10,181 nt of DNA from Elusimicrobiota bacterium (GCA_023249835.1 JAHFBY010000024.1:1-10181); one strand, 5' to 3'; shown: positions 1-7,209, numbered from the stretch's first letter. Program-made: numbers and translations. Notes: generated by a model not told the origin, from the letters alone.

Positions 1-2
1 TA

Positions 3-1169
3 AACGTGCAGTCTATTGTTGAGGAAGAGGCAAGGGATCAGGAGCAGGTTGATCAACAGAACGTTTTGACAACTACGCTGGGCCGTCAGGAAAAAGAAGG
101 TCAGTTTGGTAACGCGTTGGCCGTTGGCTTGCGGATCATGGGCGCGGCCATGCCGCGCTGGGTGGCGCCGGTCCCCATACTAGAGTTTTTTGCCAATATG
201 GAACCTGGAGAATGGCTTACAATGACTCGGGCTATGCAGCAAAGTTTCGAAAAAGCTTTGAGCCAGCAAACTTCCAATAGGGCTATTGAAGTGGACCCAC
301 CTGTGGAGGTTCGCATGTGGTTGCCTCAAGTGTTAATGGGAGTGCACAGCGGCGTTCGTATAGGGTTATCTTCTAAAAATGAATTTGTGGCGAAGGTGCG
401 GGGCAATAAAATCATTAGGTTGGCAATGAAGTTTGAGGATTTTCCGGGATTCGCCACGCAGCAGGAACTGCGGGGCCGATTGGCGTTTGTTCTGTCATTT
501 GCTGAGTTGCTGCAACATAAAAAATATGAAAACCTCTTGGAACTTTTGTTTAATCCCAACTTGACCATTCAACAAAGTCGTGAATCGCTGTACAGCGTGG
601 CGGAAAAATTATTTACGGATAAAAGTGAAAAGCGTAAATTTCACAGTGAATTAGCCCAACGTTTTTCAGAAGTAGCAAGGGCGTTAGGCGAAGCCGCGCC
701 CGGAGAAATCGTGGATGAAGGACGGGTGGCGATCATTAGTTTAGGCAGTCAGGCCGACGTTCCGGTCAATGTGGCCTCATTTCTGCAAACCATGTCCACC
801 AAGCGGCTCCGCATCGTGGCCGCGGACGCTAGGAGCCAACAGCTTTTGAAAGCCATGAACATACAGGCGGAATTTATAGCGAAATCCCCGCAAGACGCAA
901 TAGCGTTGGTCCAACAAAAATTCCCGCAGCGCATTGCCACTACGATTTACTCTTTTAAAGAATATAATGCCGATCAAAAAGAATGGGGATCGGGAGTCAA
1001 TAGTTTCTACGTCAATTTACAAAAATTGTCGCAAGGAGTTTTGTCGATCTGCTACATTAACGAAACAGGCGAAGTGACGTCCTTTATAGATCAACCGCTA
1101 AAAATCAGCACCACCGCAGACGTGCAAAACGCCATCAACGCCATCCGCCTAATCGATTCCCAAGCTTAA
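3..1169 (+). CDS. Unrecognised protein, C-terminal part (5' end outside window)
   Basis: I do not recognise this protein. The first possible start is a GTG at base 6, but the frame has no stop between it and the window edge, and too little sequence precedes it to show a ribosome site. It is therefore best read as the C-terminal 388 or so codons of a longer gene. The visible part is soluble, with no signal peptide or clear membrane segment. It begins with an acidic, glutamine-rich helical stretch (residues about 1-35 from the GTG). A mixed alpha/beta region follows. A segment near residues 240-300, reading VAIISLGSQADVPVNVASFL and then RIVAADARSQQLLKAM, resembles one alternating beta-alpha fold unit. 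No catalytic motif stands out. It ends 98 bases before the next gene, which has its own promoter, so the two are probably not co-transcribed. No GC-rich terminator follows; only AT-rich dyads near 1186-1209 are seen. Confidence 0.75.
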   Translation, partial: NVQSIVEEEARDQEQVDQQNVLTTTLGRQEKEGQFGNALAVGLRIMGAAMPRWVAPVPILEFFANMEPGEWLTMTRAMQQSFEKALSQQTSNRAIEVDPPVEVRMWLPQVLMGVHSGVRIGLSSKNEFVAKVRGNKIIRLAMKFEDFPGFATQQELRGRLAFVLSFAELLQHKKYENLLELLFNPNLTIQQSRESLYSVAEKLFTDKSEKRKFHSELAQRFSEVARALGEAAPGEIVDEGRVAIISLGSQADVPVNVASFLQTMSTKRLRIVAADARSQQLLKAMNIQAEFIAKSPQDAIALVQQKFPQRIATTIYSFKEYNADQKEWGSGVNSFYVNLQKLSQGVLSICYINETGEVTSFIDQPLKISTTADVQNAINAIRLIDSQA

Positions 1170-1208
1170 CAGTGATCAGTAGTTCAAACTTTTAGAGTTT
1201 ATGTAAAC

Positions 1209-1265
1209 TTCCGACCCTGTTCGGAAATAGTCTTGACTATTTCCGAGTCTGCTTGTAAAATAGTC
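1209..1265. promoter_or_regulatory. Palindromic operator over the ATPase promoter
   Basis: A perfect 12-bp inverted repeat (TCGGAAATAGTC at 1221-1232, its reverse complement at 1235-1246, 2-base spacer) is centred on the -35 box of the following gene. The TTCCGA/TCGGAA half also occurs at 1209-1214, so three such half-sites alternate in orientation. The inner half-site recurs as a direct repeat: AAATAGTCTT is at 1225-1234 and again at 1258-1267, 33 bases or about three helical turns apart, ending at the start codon. The placement fits a repressor or autoregulatory site. The binding protein is not known. Confidence 0.7.
1233..1261 (+). promoter_or_regulatory. Sigma70-type promoter of the AAA_14/DUF4143 ATPase
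   Basis: TTGACT (1233-1238) and TAAAAT (1256-1261) are separated by exactly 17 bases. Only six bases lie between the -10 box and the ATG at 1268, so the predicted transcription start falls on or next to the start codon. No ribosome-binding sequence is present. This predicts a leaderless mRNA. Confidence 0.75.
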
Positions 1266-1267
1266 TT

Positions 1268-2503
1268 ATGTTGAAAAGGCCTTGTTATCAATATTTGTGG
1301 GAGACCCTTTCTAAAGACCGGAAGATCATTCTGATATCCGGGCCCAGGCAGTCGGGCAAGACGACTTTTTCCCAATCTTTGGGCGAGCGGTTTCCCAATA
1401 ATATTTATTTCAATTGGGACGCCCCTTCCTCTAAGAAGATGTTCCTTCGAGACCCGGCCTTTTTCGAAAAAATGGATCGGAAAGATGACTCCGCTCCCTT
1501 GGTGATCCTAGATGAAATCCATAAATATAAGCGCTGGAAAAATTATCTCAAGGGAATCTACGATGAGTTTAAAGGCCGCTATCATTTCTTGGTCACTGGA
1601 AGCGGTCGCTTAGACCTTTGGGAGAAGGGGGGGGAGGCTCTTACCGGACGGTACATGCCGATGAACTTGTTCCCATTAACCCTTTCGGAACTCTCCAAAA
1701 ATAAAAGGAACTTGGCGGACTTCAAAAAAAATCCCCTCCGCGATTTTGACGGGAACCCTGTTTCCCAAACCAAAGATATTTGGAATCAACTCCTAAAGTT
1801 TGGTGGATTCCCGGAGCCATTCGTCAAATCTAAAGAAGATTTCCTGACGCGTTGGTCAGAAAGTTATGCCCGACAGATTATTCGGGACGATATCCGCTCG
1901 GTCTTTGACCTGAAAGACATTGCGAACATGGAACTCCTTTACGCTTTGCTCCCTTCAAAATCAGGGAGCCCCATTTCATTAAACAACATAGCCCAAGATT
2001 TGGGGGTGGCGTTCGATACCGTAAAAAATTGGTTGAGAATTTTTGATCTCTTTTATTTGGTTTTTAGCGTGAGCACCTGGACCCCAAAAATTTCAAGAAG
2101 CATTTTAAAAGAAAAGAAACTCTACTTCTTTAATGTTCCCGAAGTGGAGGAAGAAGGCCCGAGGTTCGAAAACCTTATCGCGTTGGAACTTCATAAGTCA
2201 ATTGCTCTTTGGAACCAGGCCGGACTAGGGCAGTTCAAGCTGCATTATCTCCGGAATAAAGACGGGGAAGAGGCGGATTTTCTGATTGCCAACAAAAATG
2301 TGCCGATCCTGCTGGTCGAAACCAAATGGAACGATGAGAACGTCTCTAAATCCCTCATCCGATTCCAAAACCAGTTGCAAGTGCCCGCAGCGCAACTCGT
2401 TAAAAAGGAAGGCATTTTCCGACGCATCAAAAACGGAGATCTGGAAATCTTAGTGGTGACCGCCCATCGCTGGCTCTCTTCTCTTCCCGACCTCTCCTCA
2501 TAA
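1268..2503 (+). CDS. Solo AAA ATPase, AAA_14/DUF4143 type
   Basis: A 411-residue P-loop ATPase of the family annotated as AAA_14 plus DUF4143. Walker A is GPRQSGKT (residues 25-32) and Walker B is LVILDE (78-83, acidic pair D82-E83). A sensor-like VTGSGR follows, with the typical family segment after it (LTGRYMPMNLFPLTLSEL). Around residues 235-265 a winged-helix-like stretch (ISLNNIAQDLGVAFDTVKNW) could contact DNA. The C-terminal part has a PD-(D/E)XK-like signature: D337 in EEADFL, then E351-T-K353. Length is normal for the family, so the gene looks intact. The cellular role of these solitary ATPases is not established. The start is set by the promoter: the ATG is six bases after the -10 box, so translation is probably leaderless. 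An inverted repeat over the -35 box suggests repression, possibly by the protein itself, which is inference. Confidence 0.9.
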   Translation: MLKRPCYQYLWETLSKDRKIILISGPRQSGKTTFSQSLGERFPNNIYFNWDAPSSKKMFLRDPAFFEKMDRKDDSAPLVILDEIHKYKRWKNYLKGIYDEFKGRYHFLVTGSGRLDLWEKGGEALTGRYMPMNLFPLTLSELSKNKRNLADFKKNPLRDFDGNPVSQTKDIWNQLLKFGGFPEPFVKSKEDFLTRWSESYARQIIRDDIRSVFDLKDIANMELLYALLPSKSGSPISLNNIAQDLGVAFDTVKNWLRIFDLFYLVFSVSTWTPKISRSILKEKKLYFFNVPEVEEEGPRFENLIALELHKSIALWNQAGLGQFKLHYLRNKDGEEADFLIANKNVPILLVETKWNDENVSKSLIRFQNQLQVPAAQLVKKEGIFRRIKNGDLEILVVTAHRWLSSLPDLSS

Positions 2504-2513
2504 ACTGATATTT

Positions 2514-2552
2514 AGCTCTTTACAAAAATACACGTATCAGTTATATAGAAAG
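2514..2552 (+). promoter_or_regulatory. Promoter of the receiver-Yip1 / TolC / adaptor operon (39-bp element, copy 1)
   Basis: TTTACA (2519-2524), a 17-base spacer and TATATA (2542-2547) form a plausible promoter whose start would lie near 2554, about 40 bases before the ATG at 2594. The element recurs at 8774-8812 with 30 of 39 bases identical. The differences cluster in a 9-base central block, while the outer 14 bases (AGCTCTTTACAAAA) are identical and the inner TCAGTTATATAGA is conserved. That pattern suggests two contacted blocks. An 8-bp inverted repeat (2503-2510 with 2535-2542) also spans this copy but is not shared by the second. Confidence 0.6.
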
Positions 2553-2593
2553 TGGCGTAGCAGATGTTCTGACCGTTTATAAATAAGGCATTT

Positions 2594-3685
2594 ATGGGAC
2601 ATAAGCGTATTCTGGTGGTGGACGACTCTGAGTTGATCGCGGATATGTTGGCAGCGCATTTGGAAAAAGCTGGATATAACGTGGTCAAGGCCGGCGATGG
2701 CGATACGGCTATGCAATGCATAAAAGCCGAGCGGCCGGACCTGATTATCTTAGACCACCACCTGCCCGACATTCTAGGCGTGGACCTCTGTAAGCTTATT
2801 AAAGAGCGGCATGAAACCAAGTTAACTCCAATTATCATTTGTACCGCAGAAGCTAAATCCACTATGGAAAAAGTGAACGGGCTAGATGCTGGGGCGGACG
2901 ATTATGTGCTTAAACCGTTTGAACCCTTGGAGTTGATGAGCCGGGTCCATGCTCTGCTTCGACGGTGCGAGGAGTTTGAACAAAATACCAAAGAATTATT
3001 GCAAGCAGAAAAAATTGCGGGAACAAACGGCGATTCTAAGCCGGCAATATCTCAAAACCTCCCTATTCCAGATAAAACCGAAGAAATCCCTAGAGTGCCG
3101 GCGCTTTTTTATCAGCTCTTATTTACACCTATTCAAACGTTCAACTTAAATCTTGCAATTTCGCAAATCTCATCTTTTAAGTTGGTGATATTTGTTTGGA
3201 GTGGATATGGATTTTTTTATGCGCTTTCTGGTTGGCAGCGCGGCGGTTTTAAGCTCTTTATGTCGCAATACCTTTCTGCTTCTCACTTTTTGTTGCCCAT
3301 AGTCATATTAGTTTCAGCGCTTTTATGGGTGTTGTTGAAATTGTTAAAACAGGAAAAAGTCTCCTACGCCCATGCTTTAAATTTAAGCGCTTTAGCGTTA
3401 TTCCCATTTATTATTAAAGGTCTGCTCGTTGCAATTTATGTTTATTGCGCGGGCTATCCTGCCGAACCCTTTCAGTTCTCCGCTGGTTTGGAACTTTTTT
3501 TAACCGGAGACAGTTCCAAAATGATGCGCGCGCTGGCGCGCGGAGTAGATCTTTTTCCAGTATGGTCCGCACTGCTCTTAACTTTTGGTTTGCGCAGCGG
3601 ATTTAAATTTTCCATGAAAAAATCCTTAATCATAGCGCATCTATCTATTATATTAGTCATGTTAGCATCAATTTGGTTGCCATAA
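2594..3685 (+). CDS. Response-regulator receiver fused to a Yip1-like membrane domain
   Basis: A 363-residue two-part protein. Residues 4-122 are a complete receiver domain with all key residues: acidic pair D10-D11, phospho-acceptor D54 in LIILDHHLPD, T84, and K107 in the KPF motif. A charged linker (about 125-165) follows. The rest is a hydrophobic C-terminal domain with about five membrane segments (roughly 187-207, 232-255, 262-290, 320-338, 343-362). Its opening FYQLLFTPIQTF is typical of the Yip1 family. A weak AAGG sits five bases before the ATG. A stop codon follows five bases before the likely start of the TolC-family gene, so the two are probably co-transcribed and perhaps translationally coupled. 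The receiver would be cytoplasmic and the remainder in the inner membrane. Usual receiver outputs bind DNA or make enzymes; a Yip1 output is unusual. No histidine kinase gene is in the window. Family assignment of the membrane part is likely but made by eye. Confidence 0.85.
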   Translation: MGHKRILVVDDSELIADMLAAHLEKAGYNVVKAGDGDTAMQCIKAERPDLIILDHHLPDILGVDLCKLIKERHETKLTPIIICTAEAKSTMEKVNGLDAGADDYVLKPFEPLELMSRVHALLRRCEEFEQNTKELLQAEKIAGTNGDSKPAISQNLPIPDKTEEIPRVPALFYQLLFTPIQTFNLNLAISQISSFKLVIFVWSGYGFFYALSGWQRGGFKLFMSQYLSASHFLLPIVILVSALLWVLLKLLKQEKVSYAHALNLSALALFPFIIKGLLVAIYVYCAGYPAEPFQFSAGLELFLTGDSSKMMRALARGVDLFPVWSALLLTFGLRSGFKFSMKKSLIIAHLSIILVMLASIWLP

Positions 3686-3690
3686 TTGTC

Positions 3691-5187
3691 ATGCGCCGTA
3701 ATTATTTAAGTGGCCTGCATAAAATATTTTGCGTTGCGCTGATATTGGAGATAGGTTATTGCAAAGCTGATGAAATTAAAGAAAATGCGCAAAAAATTAG
3801 CATTGAAGGTTACATTGAAATGGTGAAAACTAAAAGTTTGCCGGCGGTTACAGCGGGGAGTAACTTTTCATCAGCAAAAAATAGTTATTATCAGTCACGT
3901 TTGCAGATGACCGCGCCTAATTTGAGCTTTAATTCGGCCGTCACGCAATCGAATTCGTTTGAACGGACCAGTGAAGGCATTTCCAAGTCGTTGACCTCCG
4001 CGGTAAGCATGAGTCAGCCTTTCCTTTGGGGCGGGAATTTAAGCCTTTCGGGATCGCGGGACGTTTCCGATTCAGTGACGGATAGTTATACTGGAACCAG
4101 CAGCGGGGAAAGAGTTGTGAGCACCAGCAGGAGTTATAGCCGCACCTTTCCAACGCTAACCGCATCCTACCAACAGCCGCTGTATATTTTTATCCGTAAC
4201 GAAAAACTCCGCAATTGGCGGGTCAATCGATTAAATTTTCAAAATTCAAAGAACGACTATGATAGACAAATTCAAGAATTAGAATTTAAAGCCAAGACGC
4301 AATATATTCAAACTATGGTCGCGCAAAAGCGTTTAGAGGTAGAAATGCAAAAAGTAAAATCCGCGGAAACGTTATATACCATTACCGAAACCATGGTTGA
4401 AGCCGGCCAATCCGCTCCGGTAGAGCTGCTGCGCGCTAAAATTAGCCGTAAATTGGATGAACGGCGCGTCCGCAACGCCCAAGTGGAAGTGCAGCAAGTT
4501 ATAAATTCTTTTAAACAGCTTGGGTTTATAGAAGTAGACAAAAAAGTTGAATTGGTTAGTCAACTTAAATATATGCCGATTGGCATATCGCTGGACAAAC
4601 TTGTGATGACAGCGTTAAATTTTAACCCTCAGTTGCAACGGGCCAAACAAAGCGTTCAGCTTTCCGAATTTCAAATTCAATCGACTAAAGAGGGGATTTT
4701 ACCGAAATTTAATTTTAGCGCGCAGTATTCCTATCGAGATCCGGAATCGAGCTCGCTTTCTCGGTCCTGGAGCATGGGCACAAATATGGAATGGTCCTTT
4801 TTTGACTCTTGGGTAACGGTTTTGTCCATTAAAAATCAAAGGCTCGCCTATGAAAATGCGAACAGAGATTTAGGACAATTGATCAGGCAAACGAAGCTGG
4901 ACGTGGAAAACGCTTATTTAGAGCTATTGCGCGCGCAAGAACAAATTGAAGACTTTGCGCAAACGCGTAAAGATGCGGAAGAAAATGTGAGCATAGTCCG
5001 GTTTCGGTTTGAAAAAGGGCTGGACCGGCTGCTCGATGTTTTTGACGCGGAGAATAAAATGCGGGAACTCGAACTGGAATATCTAACCTTATTGAACAGT
5101 TACATCCAGTCTGTGGATCGTTTAACGTTATTAGTCGGTAAAGACGTTTATGTGTTAGCCGCTAACCTTGAGGAAAATGCGCGATGA
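3691..5187 (+). CDS. TolC-family outer-membrane efflux channel
   Basis: A protein of about 498 residues with the two-fold repeated organisation of outer membrane efflux proteins. Two long helical hairpins (roughly residues 180-265 and 390-480) flank strand-rich, serine/threonine-rich segments that would form the barrel (for example SMSQPFLWGGNLSLSG and FNFSAQYSYRD). The second hairpin ends with the family-like pattern RFRFEKGLDRLLDVFDAEN. The chosen start is the ATG at 3691, because it places a basic, then hydrophobic segment (MRRNYLSGLHKIFCVALIL) at the N-terminus as a signal peptide, cut probably near CKA-DE. An in-frame TTG at 3673 would overlap the upstream gene and weaken that signal. 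No good ribosome site is seen, so coupling to the upstream gene is plausible. The 3' end overlaps the adaptor gene by four bases (ATGA). It would give the outer-membrane exit duct for a tripartite exporter. Confidence 0.9.
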   Translation: MRRNYLSGLHKIFCVALILEIGYCKADEIKENAQKISIEGYIEMVKTKSLPAVTAGSNFSSAKNSYYQSRLQMTAPNLSFNSAVTQSNSFERTSEGISKSLTSAVSMSQPFLWGGNLSLSGSRDVSDSVTDSYTGTSSGERVVSTSRSYSRTFPTLTASYQQPLYIFIRNEKLRNWRVNRLNFQNSKNDYDRQIQELEFKAKTQYIQTMVAQKRLEVEMQKVKSAETLYTITETMVEAGQSAPVELLRAKISRKLDERRVRNAQVEVQQVINSFKQLGFIEVDKKVELVSQLKYMPIGISLDKLVMTALNFNPQLQRAKQSVQLSEFQIQSTKEGILPKFNFSAQYSYRDPESSSLSRSWSMGTNMEWSFFDSWVTVLSIKNQRLAYENANRDLGQLIRQTKLDVENAYLELLRAQEQIEDFAQTRKDAEENVSIVRFRFEKGLDRLLDVFDAENKMRELELEYLTLLNSYIQSVDRLTLLVGKDVYVLAANLEENAR

Positions 5188-6281
5188 ACGTTAAGTCATT
5201 TCCAACTTTGCTTGTAAAAAGCGGTTTGTTCTTAGTTGGCGGCAGCGCGTTAATTTATGCCAACATCCATTTCACGCTTCCGCGTTACACGAAAGCGCCG
5301 GTCGTTTGTCCAGCGGTGGTTAACACCATGCATTCCAAGGTTCTTTGTTCCGGCAAGATCGCCTATAAAAACGCTTCCGAAATTAAATCGGAAATTTATT
5401 CAACGGTGCTGCGCAAAGAAGTAAAAGAAGCTCAGCGCGTGAAAAAGGGAGATCTCTTAGTCGCTTTGGACGCTTCTGCGCAGCGCATTGGGTTTGAAAA
5501 TACAAAGCGGAGGGGCGAGGACCTTGCCAAGTCCGTTAAAAACGCAAAAAGCGATTATGAATTGCAACAGAGCCTGTTTGATAAAAAAGCGATTCCGCGC
5601 ATGAACGTGGAAAAAGCCAAAGAACAATGGGACAAAGCCTTGGTTGACCAGAATTTATTTAAGGAAGAGTTTGCGCAGGAAAAGAAGCGGTTTGAAAAAG
5701 TAAACGTCCGCGCGGATCGAGACGGGGTTGTTTTGGTGGATTATTTGCAAGCGAACGCTAAAGTTAAAGACAACGACGTCCTTTTCTTGATCGGCACGCC
5801 GGGCCAATACCAATTAAACGGAGAGGTCGATGAGTTAAACATCGGTAACCTTGCCGTGGGAGCCCAAGCCGACGTGTTCGTGGACGCATATAAAGATATT
5901 TCCATGTCCGGGATTGTCACGCAAATTAAACCCGTGTCGCGAACGGGTTCCTTTTCCATGGTAGGCGTAGAGGTGGAGATAACCGATAACAAAAACTTAT
6001 CATTAGCGACTAACTTAAGCGCCCGCGCCCTGATTTTAGGAAACATGCAGAAGCAAGCGATTTGGATCCCGATCGAAGCGATCCTTGCGGACGGCAACGA
6101 CCGTTTCGCCTTTGTGGTAGACGCCAAAAACCGCGCGCGCAAGCGCAGCGTGCAAACGGGCTTAATTACCCAAACTCATGTGGAAATTGCCTCTGGACTC
6201 AAAGAGGGCGAAAATATAGTAGTTTCCGACTGTAAGTTTTTAAGGGACGGGGAACGCATAGGAGTTGTAAAAAAGCCTTAG
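5184..6281 (+). CDS. Periplasmic adaptor (membrane fusion protein), MacA/HlyD-like
   Basis: A 365-residue adaptor that would bridge an inner-membrane pump to the TolC-like channel encoded just upstream. The N-terminus has one membrane anchor (about residues 10-27). The first lipoyl half (VLRKEVKEAQRVKKGDLLVA, about 70-90) follows, then a helical hairpin of modest length (about 100-165). The second lipoyl half comes next (VRADRDGVVLVDYL), then a beta-barrel region (YQLNGEVDELNIGNLAVGAQ) and a membrane-proximal domain ending in GLKEGENIVV. This order is the usual one for the family; the start overlaps the stop of the TolC-family gene in an ATGA, showing tight coupling. What is odd is what follows: no ABC or RND pump gene comes after it, and the next gene is under its own sigma54 promoter. 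The pump must be encoded elsewhere or be something else. MacA-like is a better guess than RND-like because of the upstream Yip1 gene. Confidence 0.88.
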   Translation: MNVKSFPTLLVKSGLFLVGGSALIYANIHFTLPRYTKAPVVCPAVVNTMHSKVLCSGKIAYKNASEIKSEIYSTVLRKEVKEAQRVKKGDLLVALDASAQRIGFENTKRRGEDLAKSVKNAKSDYELQQSLFDKKAIPRMNVEKAKEQWDKALVDQNLFKEEFAQEKKRFEKVNVRADRDGVVLVDYLQANAKVKDNDVLFLIGTPGQYQLNGEVDELNIGNLAVGAQADVFVDAYKDISMSGIVTQIKPVSRTGSFSMVGVEVEITDNKNLSLATNLSARALILGNMQKQAIWIPIEAILADGNDRFAFVVDAKNRARKRSVQTGLITQTHVEIASGLKEGENIVVSDCKFLRDGERIGVVKKP

Positions 6282-6314
6282 TTAAAACGTACATAACGAC
6301 TTAAATGCAATAAA

Positions 6315-6331
6315 TATGGAAACTTTCCATA
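6315..6331. promoter_or_regulatory. Perfect dyad, candidate enhancer site for a sigma54 activator
   Basis: TATGGAAA (6315-6322) and TTTCCATA (6324-6331) form a perfect 17-bp palindrome with a single central base. Its centre lies about 84 bases upstream of the start predicted from the sigma54 promoter at 6382, the usual range for a bacterial enhancer-binding protein. The stretch between is strongly AT-rich (TTTAAA-type runs at 6350-6379), which would favour looping. No activator gene is in the window. Confidence 0.5.
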
Positions 6332-6371
6332 GTATAGACAACAGACAAATTTAAACCTATATTTAATTTAA

Positions 6372-6388
6372 GTTTAAACGCGGCACAA
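6372..6388. repeat. 17-bp exact repeat, left copy
   Basis: GTTTAAACGCGGCACAA occurs here and again at 7210-7226, in the same orientation, flanking the secreted-protein gene. In this copy the repeat contains the -24 half of the sigma54 promoter. Confidence 0.8.
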
Positions 6389-6396
6389 TTGTTGCA
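6382..6396 (+). promoter_or_regulatory. Sigma54 (RpoN) -24/-12 promoter
   Basis: GGCAC, five bases, then TTGCA matches the sigma54 core, with the invariant GG (6382-6383) and GC (6394-6395) exactly 12 bases apart. Only the T before GG is replaced (C here). The predicted start is near 6407, giving a leader of about 50 bases before the ATG at 6457. A weak sigma70 alternative (TTGCAT at 6392, AATAAA at 6415) is much less convincing. The promoter implies that the downstream gene needs an ATP-driven activator. Confidence 0.7.
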
Positions 6397-6427
6397 TGAA
6401 TAGTAATAAGACTCAATAAACAAAAAT

Positions 6428-6455
6428 AAAAGGAGACACTAAAAAGGAGACACTA
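6428..6455 (+). repeat. Tandemly duplicated ribosome-binding segment
   Basis: The 14-base unit AAAAGGAGACACTA occurs twice head to tail (6428-6441 and 6442-6455), immediately before the ATG at 6457. Each unit carries a strong AAGGAG. The second lies at a workable distance of about seven bases; the first would be a standby site. Confidence 0.85.
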
Positions 6456-6456
6456 A

Positions 6457-7206
6457 ATGAAACTAGCGCAATTCAGTAAAATAGTATTAGGTTCCTTGAG
6501 TATGTTAGGGGCGAGCAACTATGCGCTATATGCAAAAACTATAACTGCATATGCACCAAATGAATATCCGATAAATACTGTATGGACTGTCTCTGCTGGA
6601 GCGCCGGTTGGCACTATAAACACCTCTTCAGGTGGTTGTACTGGAATCACATTAACTTCTTTACCAGCTACATATGGGAGTCAAAACAATGCCGCCACTT
6701 TATATTTTAATGATGCCTCACTATACTCGAGTGGTTTTACTGGAACCGAAACGGCATTTACTTATGATGTCCCTAGTAATCTGTGCCATGTATTCCGGGC
6801 ACTGACGATTGAAGTTCCAGATGTAGTTCCTGTTCCAGTCCCCACGCTGACCGACTCCTCAAAGCAGACTGTTTATCTGGATAACAATATGGGAGACACA
6901 ACCGTTTCTATTGCAGCAGACGCCGCTATAACCAACTCCTATCGATGTAACGACGCTTCTACAAGTTACGTAAATACTAAAATGGTCACGACTGAGTCTG
7001 GAATGGCGATCAAGAAAAATGGATTACCAACTAATTTCACATTAACGTACAGCGATGGATCGCAAGCCAGCGTTTCTGTTCCCGGCACCGCGGTAGACTT
7101 ATCTTTGACCTTTTTCCCAGGCGCGATCCGCACGTGCACCGACAGTTCAGGACAATCCCATATTACTTACAGTTATGGAGCTAAAGTTATAAAGGTGAAT
7201 CAGTGA
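6457..7206 (+). CDS. Secreted four-cysteine protein of unknown function
   Basis: I do not recognise this 249-residue protein. The N-terminus (MKLAQFSKIVLGSLSMLGAS) is a clear signal peptide with probable cleavage after ALYA at residue 26. The mature part is rich in Ser, Thr, Asn, Gly and Tyr with predicted beta character. It splits into two halves at a proline linker (PDVVPVPVPTL, 121-131), each half having two cysteines (C61 and C110; C164 and C227), so one disulfide per half is plausible. There is no lipobox, sorting motif or type IV pilin N-terminus. Expression is well specified: sigma54 promoter, upstream dyad, duplicated ribosome site, and a strong terminator 15 bases after the stop, so it is a single-gene unit. 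It could be a surface or matrix protein, a pilus-associated subunit or a secreted factor; nothing in the sequence decides between these. Confidence 0.85.
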   Translation: MKLAQFSKIVLGSLSMLGASNYALYAKTITAYAPNEYPINTVWTVSAGAPVGTINTSSGGCTGITLTSLPATYGSQNNAATLYFNDASLYSSGFTGTETAFTYDVPSNLCHVFRALTIEVPDVVPVPVPTLTDSSKQTVYLDNNMGDTTVSIAADAAITNSYRCNDASTSYVNTKMVTTESGMAIKKNGLPTNFTLTYSDGSQASVSVPGTAVDLSLTFFPGAIRTCTDSSGQSHITYSYGAKVIKVNQ

Positions 7207-7209
7207 TCT

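Noticed and set aside
1186..1209. AT-rich dyads after the first gene as a terminator
   Set aside because: Stems of 5-6 bp without GC pairs and without a T-run; more likely part of, or next to, the operator region of the next gene.
3673..3690. TTG start six codons upstream for the TolC-family gene
   Set aside because: It overlaps the preceding gene and would add hydrophobic residues before the basic residues of a good signal peptide; the ATG at 3691 fits better.
5741..6142. 133-codon open frame on the minus strand inside the adaptor gene
   Set aside because: It lies wholly within a well-supported coding sequence, has no ribosome site and no recognisable domain; the adaptor frame explains the region.
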